This document shows positions 8,422 through 16,946 of a stretch of DNA of 64,000 nt, piece by piece. The translations under genes were made by a program, and so were the position numbers. The stretch is from assembly GCA_943362175.1 (NCBI GenBank), contig CALRIU020000006.1, positions 124,001 through 188,000 on the forward strand. Direction: 5' to 3'. The notes below the pieces were generated by a model. The model had not been told where the DNA came from. It saw nothing but the letters and a program-made list of their open reading frames with translations, and did no database searches. Source of the stretch: UBA4416 sp943362175. GTDB lineage: Bacteria > Bacteroidota > Bacteroidia > B-17B0 > Aurantibacillaceae. Each line of letters opens with the position of its first letter. The first letter of the stretch is position 1.

Positions 8422-9042
8422 TCAGCCTTCGAGGCTAATGAATTGAGGTGCCACAATGAACTTCTCAATCAATCGCTCCACTTTAGCATTGTAATCCGTT
8501 GTAAACACCAGATGCTGGCATTTCGGCAGACTGAGCGCCAGGCGGTCGATCTGGCCCTGGTTGGCATTTTTGATCATCAGCTCCGCATCGTCGAGCGCAA
8601 ACAGTTTTATTTTGTTGATGTTCAGATTCTTTTTGAAATAAAGCTCGAGGATCCGTGCCGGTGTTCCGATCACCACATCCGAGCCGAAGTAGATCGACTC
8701 TGCCAGCTTATCGATCTTTTCTCCCTCGTGTGCGGCATGCACACGCAGGTTGGTATAGCTTCCCAAAAGCGTAAACTGCTCTTTCATCGCGATGGCTGCT
8801 TCCTTGTCGGCCACAATGATGAGTGCCCGCGGCGCGTCTTCGAAGGCATCCTGCAATTTATGCAGGGTGCTGATCACGATGGTGCTGCTTCTGCCAGATC
8901 CTACCGGCGCTTCCACGATAACATCGGAGCCGCTGTTGACCTTCCGGATAGCCATAGCCTGGAGCTCCAGGGGCTCTTCGAAATGATTCTCCAGCAACGA
9001 CTTCGCGAGGTTCTTGTTAAGTTTTTCAGTAAAGATATTCAT
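8422..9042 (-). CDS. Degenerate DEAD-box-like protein, single RecA-like domain
   Basis: A 206-residue protein covering only the N-terminal RecA-like domain of a DEAD-box helicase. A Q-motif-like stretch is followed by APVGSGRSS (45-53) in place of AxxGxGKT, so the P-loop Lys is Arg. GTPAR is at 126-130 and DDAE at 151-154 in place of DEAD, then FTTDYN in place of SAT. The C-terminal helicase domain is absent. It is the last gene of an operon with mltG, starting one base after the mltG stop. It may bind RNA or nucleotide without unwinding. The frame is clean, with no sign of recent truncation. Confidence 0.75.
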   Translation of the reverse strand: MNIFTEKLNKNLAKSLLENHFEEPLELQAMAIRKVNSGSDVIVEAPVGSGRSSTIVISTLHKLQDAFEDAPRALIIVADKEAAIAMKEQFTLLGSYTNLRVHAAHEGEKIDKLAESIYFGSDVVIGTPARILELYFKKNLNINKIKLFALDDAELMIKNANQGQIDRLALSLPKCQHLVFTTDYNAKVERLIEKFIVAPQFISLEG

Positions 9043-9043
9043 G

Positions 9044-10093
9044 CTAGCGTTTGATCCCTTTTTGATTTAAGGCATTCTGGTATTCTTTGGCATTCTTCTG
9101 GTGCTCGGCGTAATCGCTGGTAAATTTGGAGTAACCGCTGAAATCGCATTTGGCACAGAAGAAAATGTAATCGTGTTTGCTGTAATTCAGAACAGCGTCA
9201 ACCGCAGCCGTTGTCACCAGGCATATCGGGCCCGGAGGCAGGCCTTTGTACATGTAGGTATTGTATGGCGAATCAATCTCTTTATCCGAAGACAGCACAC
9301 GCTGCACCTCAAAGGATTGGTTGGCAAACACGATGGTAGGATCGGCCTGCAGCTTCATATCCTTTTTGAGACGGTTGATGTACACCCCCGCAATTTTCTG
9401 CTGTTCGGTTTTGATGGCACTCTCACTTTGCACGATAGAAGCTAAGGTAATCACCTCCGGAACCGAGTAGCCAATCGTTTTAGCTTTGTTTCTCCGCTCT
9501 TTCGTCCAAACCTCATCATAGCTTTTTTTCACGATCTCAAAAAAATCGTCGATATGTGTGGTCCAGTTTAACTCATAAGTTTCCGGCACGATCAGGCACA
9601 TAAAATTTTCTGAGTTCAGCCCATACTTCTCTCCCAGCACCTCTTCATTGGAACAATACTCCTCAAGGTCGCCGAGGTCTATTTCAAGCTTTTCCGCCAC
9701 ATAGGCCATGAACTGCTCTTTGGTGCGGATCTGCGAGTTAAAGAACAGCTTTACTTTTTCCTGCTTGCCGTTCACGATCATCTTAACGATGGAGCGGTTG
9801 CTCATATCGGCGCCGATTCTGTACTTCCCGGGATTTACATTTTCCGGAAGGTCCATTTCCTTCGCCATCCACTCAAAGCTCTCATGGTCGTCGATGATAT
9901 TTTGTGAGTAGAGCTCATCGAGCACGTCTTCGAATTTGGCTCCGGTGGGAATATAGATATAGGTAAATTTCTTACCGTTCAGATGCACGTTGCTTTTGAA
10001 CACATTCCTGTAAGCCCAGTAGCCGCCTGCACCCAGCCCTATCAGGAGCACGAATAAAATAATCTTCCCGTATTTTCCTTTACCCTTTGCCAT
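9044..10093 (-). CDS. mltG: Endolytic transglycosylase MltG
   Basis: A 349-residue inner-membrane lytic transglycosylase that cuts nascent peptidoglycan and releases the growing strand. A short basic N-terminus (MAKGKGKYGK) precedes one membrane segment at about 10-27 and a LysM-like region. The YceG core contains TLASIVQSESAIKTEQQKIA with the catalytic acidic residue, then INRLKKDMKLQADPT and YNTYMYKGLPPGPI. I place the start at 10093, where ATG overlaps the TAA of the upstream permease gene (TAATG). A longer frame from 10147 would add 18 residues and lose this coupling. Confidence 0.95.
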   Translation of the reverse strand: MAKGKGKYGKIILFVLLIGLGAGGYWAYRNVFKSNVHLNGKKFTYIYIPTGAKFEDVLDELYSQNIIDDHESFEWMAKEMDLPENVNPGKYRIGADMSNRSIVKMIVNGKQEKVKLFFNSQIRTKEQFMAYVAEKLEIDLGDLEEYCSNEEVLGEKYGLNSENFMCLIVPETYELNWTTHIDDFFEIVKKSYDEVWTKERRNKAKTIGYSVPEVITLASIVQSESAIKTEQQKIAGVYINRLKKDMKLQADPTIVFANQSFEVQRVLSSDKEIDSPYNTYMYKGLPPGPICLVTTAAVDAVLNYSKHDYIFFCAKCDFSGYSKFTSDYAEHQKNAKEYQNALNQKGIKR

Positions 10094-10899
10094 TACAATA
10101 CCAACTCTTTTACTAATACAAATAGGCCCACCACCAGCGTGAACCAACCGAAAGCCGGGCGCAGCTTCTGGGACGACACTTTACTGGAAAGAAGACTTCC
10201 AATGAGGATACCTGCCGCACAGATCGCAGAGATCGTAAACAGGAAAGGCCAGTCGATCTGCTGACTGCCGATATTTCCCGTGAAACCGATCAGTGAATTG
10301 AGAGCAATGATGCATAAAGACGTACCAACAGCTTTCTTAAAGCTCAGGCGCAAAAAGAAGATCAGTACCGGAACAATGATGAAACCGCCACCCGCACCTA
10401 CAAACCCTGTGATAAAACCAACCGCTATTCCTAAGAAGATCACGAAAGGCACACCCAGCGGGCTTTTGGCAAATTCATCCCATTTCACCTCATTCACGCG
10501 GTTGTACTTTCTCTTTTTGATCATGCTGTAAGAAGAGCACAAAATGAGGATGGCAAACAATACCATGATGAGGACATGTTTGGAAACACCGATTCCCGCA
10601 ATGCTCATTTCCTGGGGAATGGCAGGCATCACAAACTTACGGACACAGAATACGGTGGTTAAGGAAGCAATCGCAAACTGGATGATGGCTTCTGCACTGA
10701 TCTCTCCTTTGCGGAGATAGGCCAGCGCACCGATCAGGGAAGTCAACCCAACAATGAACAGGGAATAGCCCGTAGCAATATCGGCACTGTAGCACATGAT
10801 ATAGACCAGTACCGGAACGCCGAGAATAGACCCCCCGCCTCCAATGAGGCCGAGAATCAGACCGATGCACAAAAATGCTATGAAGCCGACAATTTCCAT
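10093..10899 (-). CDS. TauE/SafE-family membrane permease
   Basis: A 268-residue polytopic protein with about eight membrane segments in two repeats. It has the glycine-rich signatures LGLIGGGGSILGVPVLVYI near the N-terminus and GFVGAGGGFIIVPVLIFF in the second half, typical of the sulfite/sulfonate/organic anion exporter family. The substrate is not determined by the sequence. Start and stop overlap its neighbours by one base on both sides (TAATG with aspS upstream and mltG downstream), so the three are tightly coupled. Confidence 0.92.
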   Translation of the reverse strand: MEIVGFIAFLCIGLILGLIGGGGSILGVPVLVYIMCYSADIATGYSLFIVGLTSLIGALAYLRKGEISAEAIIQFAIASLTTVFCVRKFVMPAIPQEMSIAGIGVSKHVLIMVLFAILILCSSYSMIKKRKYNRVNEVKWDEFAKSPLGVPFVIFLGIAVGFITGFVGAGGGFIIVPVLIFFLRLSFKKAVGTSLCIIALNSLIGFTGNIGSQQIDWPFLFTISAICAAGILIGSLLSSKVSSQKLRPAFGWFTLVVGLFVLVKELVL

Positions 10900-12680
10900 T
10901 AGTTGGTAGAGCCGGCAGTCGATAAAATAGAGAGCTCTTTCAATTGCTCATCGCTGATCTCGCTCGGGCTGTCGATCATGACATCGCGGCCGGAATTGTT
11001 TTTCGGGAAGGCGATAAAATCGCGGATGCTGTCGCTGCCACCAAATAAGGAACACAGCCTGTCGAAGCCGAAAGCCAGACCGCCATGCGGAGGCGCACCA
11101 AACTCGAAAGCATTCATTAAAAAGCCGAATTGCTTTTGTGCCTCTTCCTTACTGAATCCTAACAGGTCAAACATCTGCGCCTGCAACTCGCGGTCGTGAA
11201 TCCGGATACTGCCACCGCCGATCTCCACCCCATTGATCACGAGGTCATAAGCATTGGCGCGTACAGCACCCGGGTCGCTTGTCAGCAAATGGAAGTCTGC
11301 CGGGTTCGGCGACGTAAAAGGATGGTGCTTGGCATGCCACCTGCCGGCAAGAGAAGCCAGTAAGTTAGGGTCACCATCGTTCCACTCCAGCAAAGGAAAA
11401 TCAACGACCCATAAAGCCGAAAATGTATTCTTATCTCTTAAGCCGAGGCGTGCTCCCATTTCGAGGCGCAGCTCGCTCATCGCCCTGCGTGTTTTCTCTT
11501 CCGCTCCTGCCAGCACTAAGATCAGGTCGCCGGGAGCAGAGCCACAGGCTTCCGCCCATGCTTTTAATTCTTCTTCGTTATAGAATTTATCTACGCTCGA
11601 TTTGATGGTACCATCGGCATTATGACGGGCATAAACCAGGCCGGTCGCTGCGATCTGCGGGCGTTTCACCCACTCCGTCAATTCATCCAGCTGCTTGCGG
11701 GTATATTCTGCGGCGCCTTTGGCACAAATGGCCACTACCAGCTCCGCTTCATCAAACACTTTAAAATTCTTTCCTTTTACGATGCTATTCAACTCCACGA
11801 ACTTCATCTCAAAACGCGTATCAGGCTTGTCATTGCCATAAAATTTCATGGCATCCGCGTAGGTCATGTGCGGCACGTAAGGCATCTCAATATGCTTTAC
11901 CGTTTTGAACAGGTGACGCACCAATCCTTCAAAGGTATCGAGGATATCCTGTTGCTCCACAAAGCTCATCTCGCAATCGATCTGCGTAAACTCCGGCTGC
12001 CTGTCGGCGCGAAGATCCTCATCCCTGAAGCATTTTACGATCTGGTAGTAACGGTCGAAGCCTGCTACCATGAGCAATTGCTTAAAGGTTTGCGGCGATT
12101 GCGGCAGGGCATAAAACTGTCCTTTGTTCATACGGCTTGGTACTACGAAATCGCGGGCGCCTTCCGGTGTCGATTTGATGAGCACCGGCGTTTCCACTTC
12201 CAGGAAGTTTAATTTATCGAGGTAGTTGCGCGTTTCGATGGCCATGCGGTGACGCAGCTCTAAATTCTTACGCACCTCGTTGCGGCGCAGATCGAGGTAG
12301 CGGTATTTCATGCGCAGCTCATCGCCGCCATCGGTATTATCTTCAATCGTGAAAGGCGGTGTTTGCGAGACATTCAGCACCTTCAACGCTTTTACTTTAA
12401 TTTCAATTTCGCCGGTAGGATTGTTTTTGTTTTTGCTTTCGCGCTCAATCACCGTACCGCTTGCCTGGATCACAAATTCGCGCCCCAGTGTTTTCACGGT
12501 GTTAAGGATCTCCTCGGCAGAATCGGAATTAAAGGCCAGCTGCGTGATGCCGTAACGGTCTCTCAGGTCAATAAAGGTAAGACCGCCCAGGTCTTTTATT
12601 TTTTGCACCCAGCCGCTCAGGCTCACTTCTTTGTTAAGGTCTGATAATCGTAATTCTCCGCAGGTATGTGTCCGTAACAT
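10899..12680 (-). CDS. aspS: Aspartyl-tRNA synthetase
   Basis: A 593-residue class II synthetase that charges tRNA-Asp. An N-terminal OB-fold anticodon domain (GWVQKIKDLGGLTFIDLRDR) is followed by motif 2 (FRDEDLRADRQPEFTQID), the bacterial GAD insertion at about residues 285-420, and motif 3 (GLAFGFDRLCSLFGG) near the C-terminus. The length and the GAD insert identify the bacterial type. I cannot say whether it also charges tRNA-Asn. It is the first gene of the aspS-permease-mltG-DEAD-like operon. Confidence 0.98.
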   Translation of the reverse strand: MLRTHTCGELRLSDLNKEVSLSGWVQKIKDLGGLTFIDLRDRYGITQLAFNSDSAEEILNTVKTLGREFVIQASGTVIERESKNKNNPTGEIEIKVKALKVLNVSQTPPFTIEDNTDGGDELRMKYRYLDLRRNEVRKNLELRHRMAIETRNYLDKLNFLEVETPVLIKSTPEGARDFVVPSRMNKGQFYALPQSPQTFKQLLMVAGFDRYYQIVKCFRDEDLRADRQPEFTQIDCEMSFVEQQDILDTFEGLVRHLFKTVKHIEMPYVPHMTYADAMKFYGNDKPDTRFEMKFVELNSIVKGKNFKVFDEAELVVAICAKGAAEYTRKQLDELTEWVKRPQIAATGLVYARHNADGTIKSSVDKFYNEEELKAWAEACGSAPGDLILVLAGAEEKTRRAMSELRLEMGARLGLRDKNTFSALWVVDFPLLEWNDGDPNLLASLAGRWHAKHHPFTSPNPADFHLLTSDPGAVRANAYDLVINGVEIGGGSIRIHDRELQAQMFDLLGFSKEEAQKQFGFLMNAFEFGAPPHGGLAFGFDRLCSLFGGSDSIRDFIAFPKNNSGRDVMIDSPSEISDEQLKELSILSTAGSTN

Positions 12681-12697
12681 AGTAAAAATTTAAAGGT

Positions 12698-12705
12698 CAA
12701 ATTTA
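12698..12705 (-). promoter_or_regulatory. Candidate -7 promoter element of the aspS operon
   Basis: On the minus strand this reads TAAATTTG, a perfect TAnnTTTG, 17 bases before the aspS ATG. A TTG at the usual -33 distance is not present, so confidence is moderate. The remaining spacer up to 12923 shows nothing I recognise. Confidence 0.4.
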
Positions 12706-12923
12706 CCTAAATTTCCGAATATATCCGGTCCGTTTTTTCAAAATATAGCGGGATTTCAGGAGCTTTTTACAATTGCTTAACTTCTTTCGGGCCCATTCCC
12801 GGGTCCAATCCCCATAAAGTGATTTCGGCCGAAAAAAAGAAACACCGCCAATGCTGTCTTGAAATAGCTCCGGGGAAGCCTGTTTTCAGCTCACCGTCAA
12901 AAATCCGTAGTTCAGATTTAAAA

Positions 12924-12972
12924 TTCAGATACGCCAAATCTCACTTTTTTTTGTAGATTTGGCGTATCTGAA
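12924..12972. repeat. Perfect 18-bp inverted repeat before the AAA/nuclease-like gene
   Basis: TTCAGATACGCCAAATCT (12924-12941) is exactly complementary to 12955-12972, with a 13-base T-rich loop. It ends nine bases before the ATG at 12982, so it would form a hairpin in the leader of that message or be an operator. The same core (GCCAAATCT, 13 bases, AGATTTGGC) occurs again right after the stop of the gene. Confidence 0.9.
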
Positions 12973-12981
12973 AAAAAAACC

Positions 12982-14415
12982 ATGCCTGCATCACAGAAAA
13001 TAACCGGAAGAAAAGAAGAGCTTGCCATTTTAAAAAGCGCGCTCACTTCTGCACAATCGGAGTTGATTGCCGTCTATGGCAGAAGGCGTGTAGGAAAAAC
13101 ATTCCTGATCCGGAATGCTTACCACAAGCAATTGGTGTTCGAATTCTCAGGAACACTCAATACTTCCATGGCACAACAGCTTGGTAATTTTCATACCGCC
13201 ATCACAGAGAAAAGCAGGAAAGCCCCCGGGCGGCCCACCAGCTGGTTCGAGGCTTTCGAGCAGCTAAAATCCTTACTCGCCGGCAAAAAGGGCAAAGAGA
13301 AAAAAGTGGTGTTCTTCGATGAGCTGCCCTGGCTCGACACCATGCATTCCGGCTTTCTGCAGGCGCTTGACTATTTCTGGAACACCTGGGCAAGCCGTCA
13401 ACATAACATCATCGTCGTGGTTTGCGGATCAGCTGCCGCCTGGATGATCAATAAGATCATTTTTAATAAAGGCGGGCTGCATAACCGTGTCACACAACAG
13501 ATCAGACTTTTGCCATTCAGCCTGCATGAAACGGAACAATACCTGATCAGCAAGAAAATAAAGCTAAACCATTATCAGCTCACGCAGGTATATATGTGCT
13601 TTGGAGGCGTTCCTCATTACCTCAATGAAATGAAGCCCGGCCTCAGTGCCGCTCAGAATATTGAGAACACCTGCTTTAAGCCGGGCGGATTGCTGTACTC
13701 CGAATTTGAAAAGCTCTATACTTCTTTGTTCGATCACTCTTCCGTTCATAAAAAAATCATCCAGGCTCTGGCTTCCCGCTATTCAGGCTTCAACAGAAAT
13801 GAGATCATCCGGAAAACCGGCTTAAAATCGGGAGGCTACATCACAGACGTGCTGGAAGAGCTGATCCAGAGCGGATTTGTGGACTATGTCATTCCTCCTC
13901 AAAAAACCGTAAAGGATACCGTTTACAGGCTTTCGGATGAGTACTCCCTTTTCTATCTGAAATTCATAAAGAACAACAAGCTCCCGACAAAATCCACCTG
14001 GACACATATTACCTCTTCTCATGCTTACAAGGTGTGGTCGGGCTTTGCCTTCGAAACCATTTGCCTGAAGCACATCCAACAGATCAAGGCGGCTCTTGGC
14101 ATTTCCGATGTATCAACCTATCAAAGCCAATGGTTCTTTAAAAGCAGGCTGAAAGGCGCACAGATCGACCTGTTCATCGACAGGGCCGATCACTCCGTTA
14201 ATATATGTGAGCTGAAATTCTGCAATGATGAATTTGAGATTACCAAAAGCTATGTAGCCACATTGGAAAATAAACTGATGGCTTTTGCAAAAGAAACTAA
14301 AACCAGGAAGGCTCTATTCCTGACATTTATCAGTACTTACGGGGTAAAGCCCAACAGCCATGCCACAAACCTTGGCGTGAAAAATATCGTACTAGGTGAT
14401 TTGTTTAAATTTTAG
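12982..14415 (+). CDS. AAA-family ATPase with C-terminal PD-(D/E)xK nuclease-like (DUF234-type) domain
   Basis: A 477-residue protein. The N-terminal P-loop ATPase has Walker A YGRRRVGKTFL (32-42) and Walker B KVVFFDELPWL (about 105-115), with VVVCGSAAAWM as a sensor-like strand. A winged-helix region follows (RYSGFNRNEIIRKTGLKSGG). The last 100 residues contain GAQIDLFIDRADHSVNICEL, then KF, i.e. D...ExK spaced as in PD-(D/E)xK nucleases. This matches the archaeal-type ATPase/DUF234 group, whose role is unsettled. Hairpins with the same core flank the gene, at 12924-12972 and 14419-14451. It stands alone between genes on the other strand, as expected for an inserted unit. Confidence 0.85.
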   Translation: MPASQKITGRKEELAILKSALTSAQSELIAVYGRRRVGKTFLIRNAYHKQLVFEFSGTLNTSMAQQLGNFHTAITEKSRKAPGRPTSWFEAFEQLKSLLAGKKGKEKKVVFFDELPWLDTMHSGFLQALDYFWNTWASRQHNIIVVVCGSAAAWMINKIIFNKGGLHNRVTQQIRLLPFSLHETEQYLISKKIKLNHYQLTQVYMCFGGVPHYLNEMKPGLSAAQNIENTCFKPGGLLYSEFEKLYTSLFDHSSVHKKIIQALASRYSGFNRNEIIRKTGLKSGGYITDVLEELIQSGFVDYVIPPQKTVKDTVYRLSDEYSLFYLKFIKNNKLPTKSTWTHITSSHAYKVWSGFAFETICLKHIQQIKAALGISDVSTYQSQWFFKSRLKGAQIDLFIDRADHSVNICELKFCNDEFEITKSYVATLENKLMAFAKETKTRKALFLTFISTYGVKPNSHATNLGVKNIVLGDLFKF

Positions 14416-14418
14416 ATC

Positions 14419-14451
14419 CGCCAAATCTGCCATTTTTTATGAGATTTGGCG
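14419..14451. repeat. Inverted repeat after the AAA/nuclease-like gene, same core as the upstream one
   Basis: CGCCAAATCT (14419-14428) pairs with AGATTTGGCG (14442-14451) across a 13-base loop holding six T residues. It begins three bases after the stop codon. Core sequence and loop length equal those of the hairpin at 12924-12972. The T run is in the loop rather than after the stem, so it is not a standard intrinsic terminator. Confidence 0.85.
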
Positions 14452-14476
14452 TAAGTGAACCAAGCGCTTATGTTAC

Positions 14477-15220
<744 letters not shown>

Positions 15221-15225
15221 GATCT

Positions 15226-15735
15226 TTAGAATTGAATTAATAACTGATTTTTTTCAACGGCTACGCCTTTATTGATTGCTATTTTTTTAATCACGCCATC
15301 CGTCGGTGATTTCAGGATGTTCTCCATTTTCATCGCTTCGAGTACAATCAGGGCATCTCCTTTTTTTACTTCCTGGCCTTCGCTTACCAATATATTCAAT
15401 ACCATGCCGGGCATCGGGGCTTTGATGTCGTTTACCTTTTTAGTAGCCAGGCTATCCAGACCAAGGCTGTGAAGCAGATCGTCGTATTTATCTTTGATAT
15501 CCAGCGTATAGCTGGTGTTATTCACTTTCACCACCAGTTTTTTCTCTTCCGGGAGATGCTTTACCAGCTCAACTTCGTAAGACCTGCCGTCTTTGATGAT
15601 GCTGTATACATCTTCCCGCACTTTCAGGATATCCGCTTCAAAAGGGGCGTCGTTGAGGCTGCCGGTTACTTTGGTCCCATCCGTTTTGGTGATGGCTGTT
15701 TTATAGGAGTTTTGATTGGTAGTCAGTGTATACAT
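15226..15735 (-). CDS. Biotin/lipoyl carrier protein (BCCP-like)
   Basis: A 169-residue protein whose last 70 residues are a biotinyl domain: DIKAPMPGMVLNILVSEGQEV, then the biotinylation motif EAMKMEN, and GVAVEKNQLLIQF to the end. The first 95 residues are a small beta-rich region seen in acyl-CoA carboxylase carrier subunits. It would carry CO2 on biotin between a carboxylase and a carboxyltransferase, but neither partner is in the window. The gene directly upstream of a SOD is an odd pairing. Confidence 0.9.
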   Translation of the reverse strand: MYTLTTNQNSYKTAITKTDGTKVTGSLNDAPFEADILKVREDVYSIIKDGRSYEVELVKHLPEEKKLVVKVNNTSYTLDIKDKYDDLLHSLGLDSLATKKVNDIKAPMPGMVLNILVSEGQEVKKGDALIVLEAMKMENILKSPTDGVIKKIAINKGVAVEKNQLLIQF

Positions 15736-15774
15736 ATCACAAATTTAATCTTAATAATAGCAAATCTGAAATAA

Positions 15775-15913
15775 AAGATGAGCCTCCCTGGGGATTTCAC
15801 CTTTTTTAAAGAATAGGATTTATAACAGCTTCGGGAGCCTCAGCCAGCATGACCGCTAAACTACTATCATAACCAACCGGTGATTGAGGCTCTCGAAATC
15901 ACCGGTATAAAAC
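15775..15913 (-). other. Structured leader or spacer with several inverted repeats
   Basis: The spacer upstream of the BCCP-SOD pair holds a perfect 10-bp stem, ACCGGTGATT (15876-15885) with AATCACCGGT (15897-15906). The loop contains GAGGCTC, which can instead pair with either of two GAGCCTC copies, near 15781 and 15834. Mutually exclusive pairings of this sort suggest a regulatory RNA leader or a decayed repeat. I recognise no known riboswitch class. A TAAATTTG on the minus strand (15740-15747) lies only four bases before the BCCP ATG. Confidence 0.35.
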
Positions 15914-15945
15914 AAAAAGTCCCCACGGTCATCGTGAGGACTTTT
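15914..15945 (-). terminator. Intrinsic terminator of the secreted-protein gene at 15964
   Basis: AAGTCC(C)CACG pairs with CGTG(A)GGACTT around a five-base loop. Reading on the minus strand, the run of A residues at the left edge becomes a T tract. It lies about 20 bases after the stop of the 15964-16773 gene. Confidence 0.75.
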
Positions 15946-15963
15946 CAATAATATTCCAGAAGA

Positions 15964-16773
15964 TTACTTCTTAATGAACTCTCCCATTTTATTGTCGTAG
16001 TTCAGGAAGTATCCGCCCTTAGCCAGGTTGGAGGCATCTACGGTAGAACCGAATCCTCTTTTCACCACGTTGCCGTACTGGTCATAAATTTCGTAAAGGG
16101 TCTCAACAGGCTTATCGCTTGCCACAAAAGAAATGTCTTTGGAAACTTTAGCAGGCGCAAAGGTTACATCCGGCGCATCGGACATAAAGTCTACAGGCTT
16201 TGATAAGCGCGGCTGCCCGCTGTAGTCTGTCTGGCGAACACGGATCTGATTTTTTCCGGAGTGCGGTGTAATTTTGAATGTGTAGTTGTTGGTTCCCGGA
16301 GTTCCGTTCCCTTCTACTTCACCCACTTTCACCCATTTGTTCCAACGGAATTGCTCTACCGCGAATGCTAATTTTCCGGTTTCTGATTTTGTGCTCCATT
16401 TTACAGTACCGTCTTTTTCTATCGTCATAGAAATTACTTCGAAGGTACTTTTTGGTTTTAAAACTTCGGGGTTAAGAACTTTTGGTTTGCAGTCTTCTTT
16501 GTGTTTGATCTTAATTTCTACTTTTTCGCCGATGTTCAGTTTATGAGGTTTAAAATCCACCTCGAAGGCGCTTGAGTTAATCTCATCTGTTGTGATGTTT
16601 CCATTCACTAAAACTTCCGTTACACAGAAACCAACACCACCGGCACCAAACGGATTTTGCACATACAAATTTTTCCCCTGGTAATTTCCCTCTAATATAA
16701 TTACACCCCCTTGCGAAAACCCTTTATTTATAAGGATAATAGAAAGTATAAGTGATAAATAAATGTGTCTCAT
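15964..16773 (-). CDS. Secreted protein of unknown function (beta-rich, possible FN3-like repeat)
   Basis: A 269-residue protein. The start at 16773 gives a clean signal peptide (MRHIYLSLILSIILINKGFSQ); an earlier frame from 16794 would add seven residues. The mature part consists of beta strands with an early GNYQGKNLYVQNPFG region and a fibronectin-like segment (EQFRWNKWVKVGEVEG, YTFKITPHSGKNQIRVRQTD). The end (YEIYDQYGNVVKRGFGSTVD, LAKGGYFLNYDNKMGEFIKK) resembles a T9SS sorting tail but lacks the FPNP motif. It is probably an envelope or surface protein. An AT-rich 170-base divergent spacer separates it from the peptide-binding lipoprotein gene. Confidence 0.7.
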   Translation of the reverse strand: MRHIYLSLILSIILINKGFSQGGVIILEGNYQGKNLYVQNPFGAGGVGFCVTEVLVNGNITTDEINSSAFEVDFKPHKLNIGEKVEIKIKHKEDCKPKVLNPEVLKPKSTFEVISMTIEKDGTVKWSTKSETGKLAFAVEQFRWNKWVKVGEVEGNGTPGTNNYTFKITPHSGKNQIRVRQTDYSGQPRLSKPVDFMSDAPDVTFAPAKVSKDISFVASDKPVETLYEIYDQYGNVVKRGFGSTVDASNLAKGGYFLNYDNKMGEFIKK

Positions 16774-16946
16774 AGTATAATTTTGTTTTAGCACGTCTGC
16801 AAAAAGTCATGCAATATTAAAACGATATTTGAGAAAAACAAAATAAAATCGTTTTTTTTATTTAAAAAGTGCAAATAAGCTGGTGATATAGCTAAATAGT
16901 CGATTATTTAGTATATTTAAACAGTTTTAACTTCTAAAAATAGCTT

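Noticed and set aside
8359..9054. 231-codon plus-strand frame
   Set aside because: It starts in a dispersed repeat and continues opposite the DEAD-box-like gene, with no recognisable features.
14419..14451. Ordinary terminator for the AAA/nuclease-like gene
   Set aside because: The T run lies in the loop, not after the stem, and the core equals the hairpin before the gene, so a special role is more likely than simple termination.
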